Notes under the pieces: generated by a model
Told to the model about the DNA's origin: nothing
What the model saw: only the letters and a program-made list of their open reading frames with translations
Database searches by the model: none
Source of the DNA: Pseudomonadota bacterium
Lineage (GTDB): Bacteria > Pseudomonadota > Gammaproteobacteria > Steroidobacterales > GCA-2729495
Direction of reading: 5' to 3'
Length of the DNA: 21,127 bases
Assembly: GCA_030836925.1 (NCBI GenBank)
Contig: JAUPLK010000003.1
Span: forward strand, 1-21,127
Shown: positions 1-8,423 of the stretch, piece after piece
Position numbering within the stretch: position 1 is the first letter of the stretch
Layout: every line of letters starts with the position of its first letter
Made by a program: the position numbers and the translations under genes

Positions 1-647
1 TGCCTGCGGGCGGCCACCACCTGGTCGAGGATCTCCGCAAAGACCTCCGGCGACTGGGCACCGGATACGGCCTGCTGCTGATCGAAGACCACAAACGGCA
101 CGCCCGTCACGCCCGCCCGGCGGGCCTCGTCGATCAACGCCCGGACCACATCCTCATCGGTATCGCTGCGCAGCCTCGCCGCCAGCTCGTCGCCCGCCAT
201 CCCGGCCCCGGCTGCGATGCGCGCCAGAACTTCCGGGTCGCCGATATCTTCCGACCGCGTGTGGTGGGCAGCGAAGAGGCGCTCAGCCAGTGCGTTCTGG
301 TCGATATCCGGCATCAAGCCGGCCCAGTACAGCAACCGGTGTGCGGCCAGCGTATTCGGTGAACGGGCACCTGGACGGGTCACGAAGACGAGCCCGTCGG
401 CAGCCGCCGTGGCGACCATTTTGTCCATGATGACCCTGGCGCGCTCCGGACCAAAGATTTCCGCGTAGTGCGCCTGCCGGTCCTTGCCCTCGCGCGGCAT
501 GTCGGGACTGAGCTGGAATGGCAGCCAGGATAGCCCTGGGCGCAGGCCCGGACGCAGGGCCAGCGCCGCCTCAAGCCGGCGCTTGGCGATATAGCACCAG
601 GGGCACACAAAATCGGAGACGATCTGGATCTGGACAGGGGTCTGCAC
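1..647 (-). CDS. DsbA-family oxidoreductase, FrnE-like (3' end cut by window edge)
   Basis: Translating the minus strand from a GTG at 647 gives 215 uninterrupted codons running off the left edge. A thioredoxin-fold active site, Cys-Pro-Trp-Cys, lies at residues 15-18 right after a hydrophobic beta strand, followed by a helical insertion of the DsbA type. A cis-proline motif (TGVPFVVFD, Pro184) comes near the end. This is the pattern of the FrnE / 2-hydroxychromene-2-carboxylate isomerase-like branch of the DsbA superfamily, whose members are about 210-240 residues, so only a few C-terminal residues should be missing. There is no signal peptide, so it is probably cytoplasmic. Members are thought to act as cytoplasmic thiol-disulfide oxidoreductases, sometimes linked to oxidative stress; the substrate cannot be told here. 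No ATG lies close upstream in frame and there is no Shine-Dalgarno sequence; the GTG sits directly below a promoter-like sequence. It is divergent from gltB. Confidence 0.85.
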   Translation of the reverse strand, partial: MQTPVQIQIVSDFVCPWCYIAKRRLEAALALRPGLRPGLSWLPFQLSPDMPREGKDRQAHYAEIFGPERARVIMDKMVATAAADGLVFVTRPGARSPNTLAAHRLLYWAGLMPDIDQNALAERLFAAHHTRSEDIGDPEVLARIAAGAGMAGDELAARLRSDTDEDVVRALIDEARRAGVTGVPFVVFDQQQAVSGAQSPEVFAEILDQVVAARR

Positions 648-653
648 GGCGCC

Positions 654-681
654 AGTGTAAGCGCCGGCAAGGGGGATACAA
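654..681 (-). promoter_or_regulatory. Candidate sigma-70 promoter for the FrnE-like gene
   Basis: On the minus strand, TTGTAT (676-681) is separated by 16 nt from TACACT (654-659), and only 6 nt separate that -10 box from the GTG start at 647. Transcription would start at or next to the GTG, which would make the mRNA leaderless. This is pattern matching only. The rest of the 648-787 gap holds the start region of gltB; a weak TAAACT at 737-742 is the best -10 candidate for that gene. Confidence 0.4.
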
Positions 682-787
682 GGCAGCCGGGCAGACCGGA
701 TTCGCCGCAAGCCTTTCCTGATGGCCCCCAGCCACTTAAACTGTGCGGTCACGGGCCGTATTTCATGGCCCGCGGACAGTGACCCCG

Positions 788-3700
788 ATGACAATCATGC
801 ACAGCCACCAGCACAGTGGCAGGCTCGGCCTGCCCCCGAAACAGGGCCTCTACGACCCGGCCAACGAGCACGACGCCTGCGGGGTCGGCTTTGTCGTGGA
901 CATCAAGGGGCGCAAATCGCACCGGATCCTGGAGCAGGCCATCGAGGTGCTGCGCAACCTCGATCATCGCGGCGCCTGCGGCTGCGAGGTCAACACCGGC
1001 GATGGTGCCGGGGTGCTGCTGCAGATCCCGCACCGATTCCTGCAGGCCGTGGCCCAGCGCGACGGCTTCACCCTGCCCGCACCGGGCGAGTATGGCAGCG
1101 GGCTGATCTTTCTGCCGCGCAATGCCAGCAAGCGCCGCAAGCTCGAAGAGCGCTTCGAGCAGATCGTGCAGTCGGAGGGGCAATCGGTGCTCGGCTGGCG
1201 CACGGTACCCACCGAGAACAAGAGCCTGGGTGAAACCGCCCGCGCCTCCGAGCCCTTCGTCCGCCAGGTGATAATCGGCCGCAATCCCGGGCTGACCGAC
1301 GAACTCGCTTTCGAGCGCAAGCTGTTCGTGATCCGCAAGCGCGCCTACAGCGAGATCCGCACCTCGACGATCGACGGCGCCGATTTCTGGTACGTGCCGA
1401 GCCTGTCCTGCAAGACCATCGTCTACAAGGGCATGCTGCTCACCGAGCAGCTCGGGACCTATTTCTGCGACCTGACCGACCCGGCGATGGAGACTGCGCT
1501 GGCGATGGTCCATTCGCGCTTCAGCACCAATACCTTCCCGAGCTGGGACCGTGCCCACCCGTACCGCTACGTGGCGCACAACGGCGAGATCAACACGCTC
1601 CGCGGCAACATCAACTGGATGCATGCGCGTGAGGCGCTGTTTGAATCCGAGCTGTTCGGCGAAGACGTCAGCAAGATCCCGCCGATCGTCAACCCGAACG
1701 GCAGCGACTCGGCGATGTTCGACAACGTGCTTGAACTGCTGGTGCTGGCCGGACGCTCCCTGCCCCACGCGATCATGATGATGATCCCGGAACCGTGGTC
1801 GAAGAATGCACAGATGGAAGACGCCAGGCGCGCCTTCTACCAGTACCACGCCAGCCTCATGGAACCCTGGGACGGCCCCGCCTCCATCACCTTTACCGAT
1901 GGCCGGAAAATCGGCGCGATCCTCGATCGCAACGGACTGCGCCCCTCGCGTTACTACGTCACCACGGATGGCCTGGTGATCATGGCTTCAGAAGCCGGCG
2001 TGCTGGAGATTCCGGCCGAGAAGATCCTGCGCAAGGGTCGCCTGCAGCCGGGCCGGATGTTCCTCGTGGACACCGAAGAAGGCCGTATCGTCGAAGACGA
2101 GGAGATCAAGCAGCAGGTCGTCAACGAGCGGCCCTATCGCCAGTGGCTGAACGAGCACCTGGTGCACCTCGACAATCTGCCGGCGGCACCCGAGGTGCCG
2201 GTACCGGATCACGACACCCTGCTGCAGCGACAGATCGCCTTCGGTTACACCTTCGAGGACCAGCGCATCATCATGACGCCGATGGCGCGGGACGGCGTCG
2301 AGGCGATCGGTTCGATGGGCAACGACACGCCCCTCGCGGCTCTGTCGAGCAAGCCGCGCCTGCTGTTCGACTATTTCAAGCAGCTCTTTGCCCAGGTCAC
2401 CAACCCGCCGATCGACTGCATCCGTGAAGAATTGATCACGGCCTCTGAAGTCTGGCTCGGCTCGGAAGGCAATCTGCTGGAGCCACAGCCGGCGGACTGC
2501 CGGCGGCTGGAACTGAATGCGCCGGTACTCACCAACGAAGAATTCGCCAAGGTACGGCGGCTTGACCTGCCGGGCCTGCGCGTCGGCGTGCTGTCCAGTC
2601 TGTTCCGTGTGGCGCGTGGCGAGAAGGGCCTGATTGGCGCGGTCGAGGAATTGTGGGTCAATGCGCGGCGCCTGATCGAAACCGAGAGCATCAATGTCCT
2701 GATCCTCAGCGACCGGGGCGTGAACCGCGAGTACGCAGCCATTCCTTCGCTGCTGGCGGTGTCCAGCCTGCATCACTACCTGGTCCGCGAGGGCCTGCGT
2801 ACCCGCGTCAGCCTGGTCATCGAAACCGGTGAAGCCCGCGAGGTGCACCACTTCTCGCTGTTGATCGGTTACGGGGCCAGCGCAGTCAATCCGTACCTGG
2901 CGTTCGAAACACTCGACGGCATGATCCGCGATGGCCTGCTGGCCAACATCGACCACAAGACCGCCTGCAAGAACTTCGCGAAGGCCGCCACCAAGGGCAT
3001 CGTCAAGGTGATGTCGAAGATGGGCGTATCAGCGGTGCAGAGCTATCACGGTGCCCAGCTTTTCGAGGCGGTCGGCCTCCGTCAGGACCTCGTCGACCAG
3101 CATTTCACCTGGACCGCGTCGCGCATCGGCGGCATCGGCATGGAGGTGGTCGCACGCGAGGCGCTGCTGCGTCACCAGGCGGCGTTCACCGAGCGCCAGC
3201 TGCCCGGCCAGGCGCTGCCGCCGGGCGGACAATACCAGTGGCGCGCCGATGGCGAGCACCACCTGTTCAACCCGGAGTCGATCCACCGGCTGCAGAAGGC
3301 CGTGCGCACCGGCAACTTCGCCATCTACAAGTCCTACGCCCGGCTGATCGACGACCAGTCAACGAAGCTGTGCACCCTGCGCGGACTGCTCGAGTTCAAG
3401 CCCGGCAAGGCCATCCCGCTGTCGGCGGTTGAACCGGCCGAAAGCATCATGCGGCGCTTCAAGACCGGTGCGATGTCCTACGGCTCGATCAGCAAGGAAG
3501 CGCACGAGACGCTGGCGATCGCCATGAACCGCATTGGCGGCATGAGCAACACTGGTGAAGGCGGCGAAGATCCCGAGCGCTTCACGCCCCTGCCCAACGG
3601 CGACTCGAAGAGCTCGGCCATCAAGCAGGTGGCCTCCGGCCGCTTCGGCGTGACCAGCAGCTACCTGGTCAATGCCAAAGAACTGCAGATCAAGATGGCC

Positions 3701-5413
3701 CAGGGCGCCAAGCCCGGTGAAGGCGGCCAGTTGCCCGGCAGCAAGGTCTATCCGTGGGTGGCCAAGACCCGGCACACCACCGCCGGCGTCGGGCTGATTT
3801 CCCCGCCGCCCCATCACGACATCTACTCGATCGAGGACCTGGCCGAACTGATCCACGACCTCAAGAACGCCAACCGTGCGGCACGCATCAGCGTGAAGCT
3901 GGTGGCCGAGGTTGGCGTGGGCACCATCGCGGCCGGCGTCGCCAAGGCGCATGCGGATGTCGTGCTGATCAGCGGCTATGACGGTGGCACGGGGGCTTCA
4001 CCGCAAACCTCGATCACGCATGCCGGGCTGCCCTGGGAACTCGGCCTCGCCGAAACCCACCAGACGCTGGTGCTCAACAACCTGCGCAGCCGCATCGCGG
4101 TGGAAACCGACGGCCAGCTCAAGACCGGACGCGACGTTGCCATCGCAGCCCTGCTCGGCGCCGAGGAGTTCGGCTTCGCCACCGCACCGCTGGTCAGCGT
4201 GGGCTGCATCATGATGCGCGTCTGTCATCTCAACACCTGCCCGGTCGGTGTCGCGACACAGGACCCGAAACTGCGTGAGAAATTCACCGGCACGCCGGAG
4301 CATGTCGTCAACTTCATGCGCTTCATTGCCGAGGACCTGCGCGAACTCATGGCGCAGATGGGCTTTCGCAGCATCGACGAAATGGTCGGTCGCGTTGACC
4401 GGCTGGAACCGAAAAAGGCCATCGATCACTGGAAGGCCAAGGGCTTTGACTTCAGCAACATCCTCTACCAGCCCGACCTGGGTCCGGAAGTCGGACGCTA
4501 CTGCCAGGAGAAGCAGGATCACGGCCTCGACAAGTCGCTTGATGTCACCACCCTGCTCGGTCTGTGCAAACCGGCCATCGAAAAGGGCGAGTCCGTGCGC
4601 GCCACGCTGCCTTTGCGCAACGTCAATCGCGTGGTCGGCACCATCACCGGCAGCGAGATCACGAAGAAGTGGGGCGCAAAGGGCCTGCCCGAAGACACCA
4701 TCAGCATCACCTTCAACGGTTCTGCCGGCCAGAGCTTTGGCGCCTTCATGCCGCCCGGCATGACCTTTGTCATCGAAGGCGATGCCAACGACTACTGCGG
4801 CAAGGGCCTGTCCGGCGGCAAGATCATCGTGCGGCCGCCCGCAAAGTCCGGCTTCGTTGCGGCGGAAAACATCATCATCGGCAACGTCGCGCTCTACGGC
4901 GCAACTGCCGGCGAGGCCTACATCAACGGCATGGCCGGCGAGCGCTTTGCCGTCCGCAACAGCGGCGTCGATGCGGTCGTTGAAGCGGTCGGCGATCATG
5001 CCTGCGAGTACATGACCGGCGGACACGTCGTGGTGCTCGGGCCGACCGGCCGCAACTTCGGCGCCGGCATGTCCGGCGGCATCGCCTATGTGCTGGACGA
5101 AAACGGCAGCTTCCCGGCCAACATCAACATGCAGATGGTCGAAGTCGAGGCGCTGGCTGATCCGGCGGAGATCGCCAGGGTCCGCAAGCTCGTCGAACAG
5201 CATCTGCACTGGACCGACAGCGCGCGCGCCCGCCAGGTGCTGGAGGACTGGGAGGCGATGGTCAAGCGCTTCGTCAAGGTCATTCCGAAGGACTTCAAGC
5301 GCATGCTCGCCTGCATCGCACGCGCCCACGACCAGGGCCTGACCGGTGACGAGGCAATCATGGTGGCATTCGAGGAGAACGCGCGGGACCTGTCGCGCGT
5401 GGGTGGCAACTGA
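788..5413 (+). CDS. gltB: Glutamate synthase, large (alpha) subunit
   Basis: A 1541-residue protein that makes glutamate from glutamine and 2-oxoglutarate together with the small subunit. A short propeptide (about 30 residues) precedes Cys31 in the motif DACGVGFV; this Cys should become the N-terminal nucleophile of the class II glutaminase domain (roughly 31-430). The FMN/glutamate-synthase domain follows, with KPGEGGQLPG and the stretch ending GLISPPPHHDIYSIEDL. Three cysteines, C1140, C1146 and C1151 (spacing 6 and 5), match the [3Fe-4S] ligands of the family. The C-terminal GXGXG beta-helix is present (GSAGQSFGAF, GKGLSGGK, GAGMSGG). Full length with no frameshift. The start is chosen at ATG 788; GTG 779 and ATG 797 are possible in-frame alternatives and none has a strong ribosome binding site. 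gltD follows after 1 nt, so the two are surely co-transcribed. The N-terminal sequence (NEHDACGVGFVV) differs from the enterobacterial form. Confidence 0.97.
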   Translation: MTIMHSHQHSGRLGLPPKQGLYDPANEHDACGVGFVVDIKGRKSHRILEQAIEVLRNLDHRGACGCEVNTGDGAGVLLQIPHRFLQAVAQRDGFTLPAPGEYGSGLIFLPRNASKRRKLEERFEQIVQSEGQSVLGWRTVPTENKSLGETARASEPFVRQVIIGRNPGLTDELAFERKLFVIRKRAYSEIRTSTIDGADFWYVPSLSCKTIVYKGMLLTEQLGTYFCDLTDPAMETALAMVHSRFSTNTFPSWDRAHPYRYVAHNGEINTLRGNINWMHAREALFESELFGEDVSKIPPIVNPNGSDSAMFDNVLELLVLAGRSLPHAIMMMIPEPWSKNAQMEDARRAFYQYHASLMEPWDGPASITFTDGRKIGAILDRNGLRPSRYYVTTDGLVIMASEAGVLEIPAEKILRKGRLQPGRMFLVDTEEGRIVEDEEIKQQVVNERPYRQWLNEHLVHLDNLPAAPEVPVPDHDTLLQRQIAFGYTFEDQRIIMTPMARDGVEAIGSMGNDTPLAALSSKPRLLFDYFKQLFAQVTNPPIDCIREELITASEVWLGSEGNLLEPQPADCRRLELNAPVLTNEEFAKVRRLDLPGLRVGVLSSLFRVARGEKGLIGAVEELWVNARRLIETESINVLILSDRGVNREYAAIPSLLAVSSLHHYLVREGLRTRVSLVIETGEAREVHHFSLLIGYGASAVNPYLAFETLDGMIRDGLLANIDHKTACKNFAKAATKGIVKVMSKMGVSAVQSYHGAQLFEAVGLRQDLVDQHFTWTASRIGGIGMEVVAREALLRHQAAFTERQLPGQALPPGGQYQWRADGEHHLFNPESIHRLQKAVRTGNFAIYKSYARLIDDQSTKLCTLRGLLEFKPGKAIPLSAVEPAESIMRRFKTGAMSYGSISKEAHETLAIAMNRIGGMSNTGEGGEDPERFTPLPNGDSKSSAIKQVASGRFGVTSSYLVNAKELQIKMAQGAKPGEGGQLPGSKVYPWVAKTRHTTAGVGLISPPPHHDIYSIEDLAELIHDLKNANRAARISVKLVAEVGVGTIAAGVAKAHADVVLISGYDGGTGASPQTSITHAGLPWELGLAETHQTLVLNNLRSRIAVETDGQLKTGRDVAIAALLGAEEFGFATAPLVSVGCIMMRVCHLNTCPVGVATQDPKLREKFTGTPEHVVNFMRFIAEDLRELMAQMGFRSIDEMVGRVDRLEPKKAIDHWKAKGFDFSNILYQPDLGPEVGRYCQEKQDHGLDKSLDVTTLLGLCKPAIEKGESVRATLPLRNVNRVVGTITGSEITKKWGAKGLPEDTISITFNGSAGQSFGAFMPPGMTFVIEGDANDYCGKGLSGGKIIVRPPAKSGFVAAENIIIGNVALYGATAGEAYINGMAGERFAVRNSGVDAVVEAVGDHACEYMTGGHVVVLGPTGRNFGAGMSGGIAYVLDENGSFPANINMQMVEVEALADPAEIARVRKLVEQHLHWTDSARARQVLEDWEAMVKRFVKVIPKDFKRMLACIARAHDQGLTGDEAIMVAFEENARDLSRVGGN

Positions 5414-5414
5414 C

Positions 5415-6896
5415 ATGGGCAAGCCAACAGGATTCATCGAGTTCGTGCGCGAACTGCCGGTCGACCGGACCCCGCGCGAACGGGTCCGCGACTGGAACGA
5501 GTTCCATCACCACATGGACGAAAAGCGACTGCGCCAGCAGGGTGCACGCTGCATGGACTGCGGTGTGCCCTTCTGCCACAACGGCACGGTGATCGAGGGT
5601 TCCACCGTCGGCTGCCCGGTCAACAACCTGATTCCGGAGTGGAATGACCTGGTCTACCGGGGGCTGTGGCAGGAGGCGCTCGTCCGACTGCACAAGACCA
5701 ACAACTTCCCGGATTTTACCGGCCGCGTCTGCCCGGCCCCCTGCGAAGGCTCCTGCGTGCTTGGCATTGCCAGCCCGCCGGTGACGATCAAGAACCTCGA
5801 GGCGGCAATCATCGACCGCGGCTTCGAGGAAGGCTGGGTGGTTGCCGAACCACCGAAGACACGCACCGGCAAGAAGGTCGTGGTGGTGGGTTCCGGCCCT
5901 GCCGGCCTGGCTGCCGCTGCCCAGCTGAACCGCGCCGGTCACCTGGTCACCGTGCTCGAGCGCGACGACCGCCCCGGCGGCCTGCTCATGTACGGCATCC
6001 CCAACATGAAGCTCGACAAGCGCGCCGTGGTCGAGCGCCGCATCGCGCTGCTGGAGCAGGAAGGCATCAAGTTCATCTGCAATGCGACGGTGGGCGAGAA
6101 CGTCGAGGCACAGATGCTGCTCAAGGACTTCGACGCGACGCTGATCTGCACCGGTGCGACGCAGGCGCGCGATCTGCCGGTCGAGGGCCGCAAACTCGGC
6201 GGCGTGCACTTTGCGATGGAATACCTGACGGCGAGCACCAAGGCATTGCTGGACGGCACGCCGGATGCAAGTCCGCTGCATGCGCAGGGCAAGGACGTCA
6301 TCGTCATCGGCGGCGGCGATACCGGCACCGACTGCGTCGGCACTGCCCTCCGCCAGGGCTGTCGCTCGCTGCTGCAGATCGAGATCATGCCGAAGTCGCC
6401 GGCCGAACGCGCCGAGAACAACCCCTGGCCGGAATGGCCAAAGATCCACCGGGTGGATTACGCGCAGGAAGAGGCCATCGCGAAGTTTGGTCAGGACCCG
6501 CGCACGTACCTGACTACCGTCAAGAAATTTGTCGGCGATGCCGCCGGCCAACTGGAATCGGTGGTAACGGTCGAGATCAGCTGGGCAACGGTCGATGGCA
6601 AGCTGGTTCCACAGGAACGCCCGGGCAGCGAGAAAACGCACCCGGCACAGCTGGTACTGCTGGCAATGGGTTTCACCGGCCCGGAGGGTCCGCTGCTGGA
6701 AGAACTCGGCCTGAAATGCGATGCACGCAGCAATGTGCAGGCGGAATACGGCAAGTACGCCACCAGCGTGAAGGGCGTGTACGCAGCGGGTGACTGCCGG
6801 CGCGGGCAAAGCCTCATCGTCTGGGCCATCAACGAGGGTCGTGGTGCGGCCCGCGAAGTCGACCGTTATCTGATGGGTCGCACTGACCTGCCGTGA
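5415..6896 (+). CDS. gltD: Glutamate synthase, small (beta) subunit
   Basis: A 493-residue FAD-dependent subunit that passes electrons from NAD(P)H to GltB. The N-terminal iron-sulfur domain has C46, C49, C54, C67 and a second group C106, C110, C114 (CPAPCEGSC). An FAD-binding GxGxxG lies at 159-164 and a second dinucleotide fold, GGGDTG, at 299-304. A late GDCRRGQSLIVWAI motif closes the FAD site. The start ATG lies 1 nt after the gltB stop and has a purine-rich GGGTGG just upstream; the opening MGKPTGF is typical of many bacterial GltD proteins. The reading frame continues upstream into gltB, but that extension is not homologous to the family. The stop overlaps the next gene by 4 nt (GTGA). 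Confidence 0.97.
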   Translation: MGKPTGFIEFVRELPVDRTPRERVRDWNEFHHHMDEKRLRQQGARCMDCGVPFCHNGTVIEGSTVGCPVNNLIPEWNDLVYRGLWQEALVRLHKTNNFPDFTGRVCPAPCEGSCVLGIASPPVTIKNLEAAIIDRGFEEGWVVAEPPKTRTGKKVVVVGSGPAGLAAAAQLNRAGHLVTVLERDDRPGGLLMYGIPNMKLDKRAVVERRIALLEQEGIKFICNATVGENVEAQMLLKDFDATLICTGATQARDLPVEGRKLGGVHFAMEYLTASTKALLDGTPDASPLHAQGKDVIVIGGGDTGTDCVGTALRQGCRSLLQIEIMPKSPAERAENNPWPEWPKIHRVDYAQEEAIAKFGQDPRTYLTTVKKFVGDAAGQLESVVTVEISWATVDGKLVPQERPGSEKTHPAQLVLLAMGFTGPEGPLLEELGLKCDARSNVQAEYGKYATSVKGVYAAGDCRRGQSLIVWAINEGRGAAREVDRYLMGRTDLP

Positions 6897-7441
6897 CAGG
6901 GGCGCCGCAGACAGAACTCGAGCGCGAGCTGACCGGTTTTCTGGCTCGTTATGCTGCAGCGTACAACCGGCAGGCCTATGGCGAATTGCTGGAAATGTGG
7001 GACACCAGCGAGCCGGACGTTTTCTACATGGCCGAGGAACTCGATCCACCCATGTACGGCTGGGCGGCCATCAGGGCCTACTTCGACCGCCCCGGCTCAC
7101 TCGATGGGATTCGCAACCAGTACAGCGAAGTCCGGGCGCGACACCTCACACCGGATCTGGCACTGGCCACCTACAAGCTCCGCTTCGACATCGCCGTGAA
7201 GGACATGAAGCCGCTGTCGAGCTTCGATCGCGTCGTCGCGGTGTTCCGGCGCTGCGATGGCGTATGGAAACTCAGCGCTTACGCCGAAGCACCGCAGGCA
7301 CCGCTGACCATGGTGCGCAAGCTGGCAAAGAACTCCAGATCGCTGGGTCCGGCAGAACAGAAGGCACTGCTCAAGACCGTCCAGGGCCTGCTTGAAGACA
7401 ACGTACCTGCGGATTTTGAACAGTGGCTGAAGGGACAGTGA
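6893..7441 (+). CDS. NTF2-like / SnoaL-like protein of unknown function
   Basis: A 182-residue soluble protein starting at a GTG that overlaps the gltD stop in a GTGA tetranucleotide, so translation is probably coupled. The N-terminal helix (LTGFLARYAAAYNRQAYGELLEMW), the WAAIRAYFDRP segment and the later strands ending WKLSAYAEAP fit the cone-shaped NTF2-like fold (SnoaL / ketosteroid-isomerase superfamily). A roughly 45-residue C-terminal tail, rich in Lys and Leu and probably helical, follows the fold. No catalytic residues can be assigned with confidence. The next gene starts within 10 nt of its stop. Its place in the gltBD transcript suggests co-expression with ammonium assimilation, but this does not show a role. 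Alternative: a stand-alone enzyme or binding protein unrelated to glutamate synthase. Confidence 0.75.
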   Translation: MTGAPQTELERELTGFLARYAAAYNRQAYGELLEMWDTSEPDVFYMAEELDPPMYGWAAIRAYFDRPGSLDGIRNQYSEVRARHLTPDLALATYKLRFDIAVKDMKPLSSFDRVVAVFRRCDGVWKLSAYAEAPQAPLTMVRKLAKNSRSLGPAEQKALLKTVQGLLEDNVPADFEQWLKGQ

Positions 7442-7449
7442 ATAGAGCC

Positions 7450-7992
7450 ATGCAGTACTGCTGCGCATGCGGCAAGCCCGTGACCAGCGCCGTTCCGGAC
7501 GGCGATAACCGGGTGCGCGCCATCTGTACCAGTTGCAGTACGGTGCATTACCAGAACCCGAAGATTGTTGCCGGCTGCGTCCCCGAGCATGCGGGACAGA
7601 TCCTGCTGTGCCGACGCGCGATCGAGCCACGCCGCGGATTCTGGACCGTACCGGCCGGCTTCATGGAATTGGGTGAAACACTCGCCGAGGCCGCACTGCG
7701 CGAAACCTGGGAAGAGGCGCTGGCAAGGGTGGAAATCGGCCCGCTGTTTGCTGTGGTCGACGTCATTCATGCTGGCCAGGTGCATGTTTTCTTTGGTGGA
7801 AAACTGGCGCGACCGGAGTTCGGCGCTGGCATCGAAACGATTGAAACGCAGCTCTTCCAGCCGGCGGATATTCCCTGGAGCGAGCTGGCTTTCCCCAGCA
7901 TCCGGATTGCCCTGGAGCAGTATCTGGATAATCGCCGTACCGGCAACGAACGGGTGCACCTCGCTACCGCACCACGGACCCTGCGCGGCTAG
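7450..7992 (+). CDS. Nudix hydrolase with N-terminal zinc ribbon
   Basis: A 180-residue protein. Cysteines at positions 4/5 and 7 and at 26 and 29 form a short zinc ribbon, followed by the family signature HYQNPK. The Nudix box runs from Gly70 to about 92: G-x5-E, seven residues, then RETWEEA, with the catalytic glutamates kept; the usual late glycine is replaced. Proteins of this layout hydrolyse nucleoside diphosphates linked to another group, such as ADP-ribose, FAD or NADH; the substrate is not evident. ATG 7450 is preferred because family members begin directly with the first cysteine pair. GTG 7438, overlapping the upstream stop as GTGA, is an in-frame alternative that adds four residues. 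Last gene of the gltBD cluster. Confidence 0.9.
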   Translation: MQYCCACGKPVTSAVPDGDNRVRAICTSCSTVHYQNPKIVAGCVPEHAGQILLCRRAIEPRRGFWTVPAGFMELGETLAEAALRETWEEALARVEIGPLFAVVDVIHAGQVHVFFGGKLARPEFGAGIETIETQLFQPADIPWSELAFPSIRIALEQYLDNRRTGNERVHLATAPRTLRG

Positions 7993-8012
7993 TTATCTGC
8001 GGCCAAAATCTC

Positions 8013-8035
8013 TAAAGTAGCGGCCCTTGAAGGAG
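8013..8035 (+). promoter_or_regulatory. Probable -10 box and ribosome binding site of fdxA
   Basis: TAAAGT at 8013-8018 matches the -10 consensus at four of six positions, but there is no good -35 box at the usual distance. AAGGAG at 8030-8035 is a near-perfect Shine-Dalgarno sequence, 10 nt before the ATG of fdxA. The 53-nt gap after the Nudix gene and the strong binding site suggest that fdxA can be expressed on its own. Confidence 0.35.
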
Positions 8036-8045
8036 CCCAGACACC

Positions 8046-8369
8046 ATGACTTTTGTCGTTACCGAGAACTGCATCAAGTGCAAGTACATGGACTGCGTCG
8101 AGGTTTGCCCCGTCGACTGCTTCCATGAAGGTCCGAACATGCTCGTCATCGATCCCGACGAGTGCATCGACTGCACGCTGTGTGAGCCGGAATGCCCCGC
8201 TGAAGCGATCTTCTCGGAAGACGAGGTACCGGCCGCCCAGAAAGACTTCGTCAAGCTGAACGCCGAACTCGCGAAGGGCTGGCCGGTGATCACCGAAGCC
8301 GGGACCCCGCCGGCTGACGCAGATGCCTGGCTGAAAACGCCGGACAAGCTCAAGCTGCTCGAACGCTGA
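8046..8369 (+). CDS. fdxA: Seven-iron ferredoxin [3Fe-4S][4Fe-4S]
   Basis: A 107-residue ferredoxin whose cysteines line up with Azotobacter vinelandii ferredoxin I, shifted by one. C9, C17 and C50 correspond to the [3Fe-4S] ligands; C21, C40, C43 and C46 to the [4Fe-4S] ligands; C12 and C25 are the two extra cysteines. The C-terminal extension of about 50 residues (QKDFVKLNAELAKGWPVIT) is typical of this family and wraps the core. It carries electrons in the cytoplasm; in Azotobacter it is linked to oxidative stress control, and the partner here is unknown. It has a strong ribosome binding site and is convergent with dsbC. A high-confidence family call. Confidence 0.95.
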   Translation: MTFVVTENCIKCKYMDCVEVCPVDCFHEGPNMLVIDPDECIDCTLCEPECPAEAIFSEDEVPAAQKDFVKLNAELAKGWPVITEAGTPPADADAWLKTPDKLKLLER

Positions 8370-8395
8370 CCGGGGGCGCCCGCGCCGGGGACCAC

Positions 8396-8415
8396 CCGGT
8401 GCGGCCGGTACCGGT
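8396..8415. terminator. GC-rich convergent gap with a small hairpin
   Basis: The 54-nt gap between the convergent fdxA and dsbC genes (8370-8423) is very GC-rich. It contains CCGGT (8396-8400) and ACCGG (8410-8414) flanking a 9-nt loop, followed by only three T residues. It may help end transcription from fdxA, but it is not a strong classical terminator. Confidence 0.25.
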
Positions 8416-8423
8416 TTCCGGGG

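Noticed and set aside
749..2956. Two minus-strand frames (366 and 322 codons) opposite gltB
   Set aside because: Same reasoning: frame-mirror artefacts of gltB codon use with no supporting start region or family motif.
3998..5437. A 479-codon minus-strand open frame opposite the end of gltB
   Set aside because: Antisense to the conserved FMN and GXGXG domains of gltB; the composition (many Asp, His, Ala, Val) is typical of a mirrored GC-rich codon pattern.
5358..7049. A 563-codon open frame on the minus strand opposite gltD
   Set aside because: It is antisense to a clear conserved gene, and long antisense frames are common in GC-rich DNA. Its translation shows no fold-like hydrophobic pattern or family motif.
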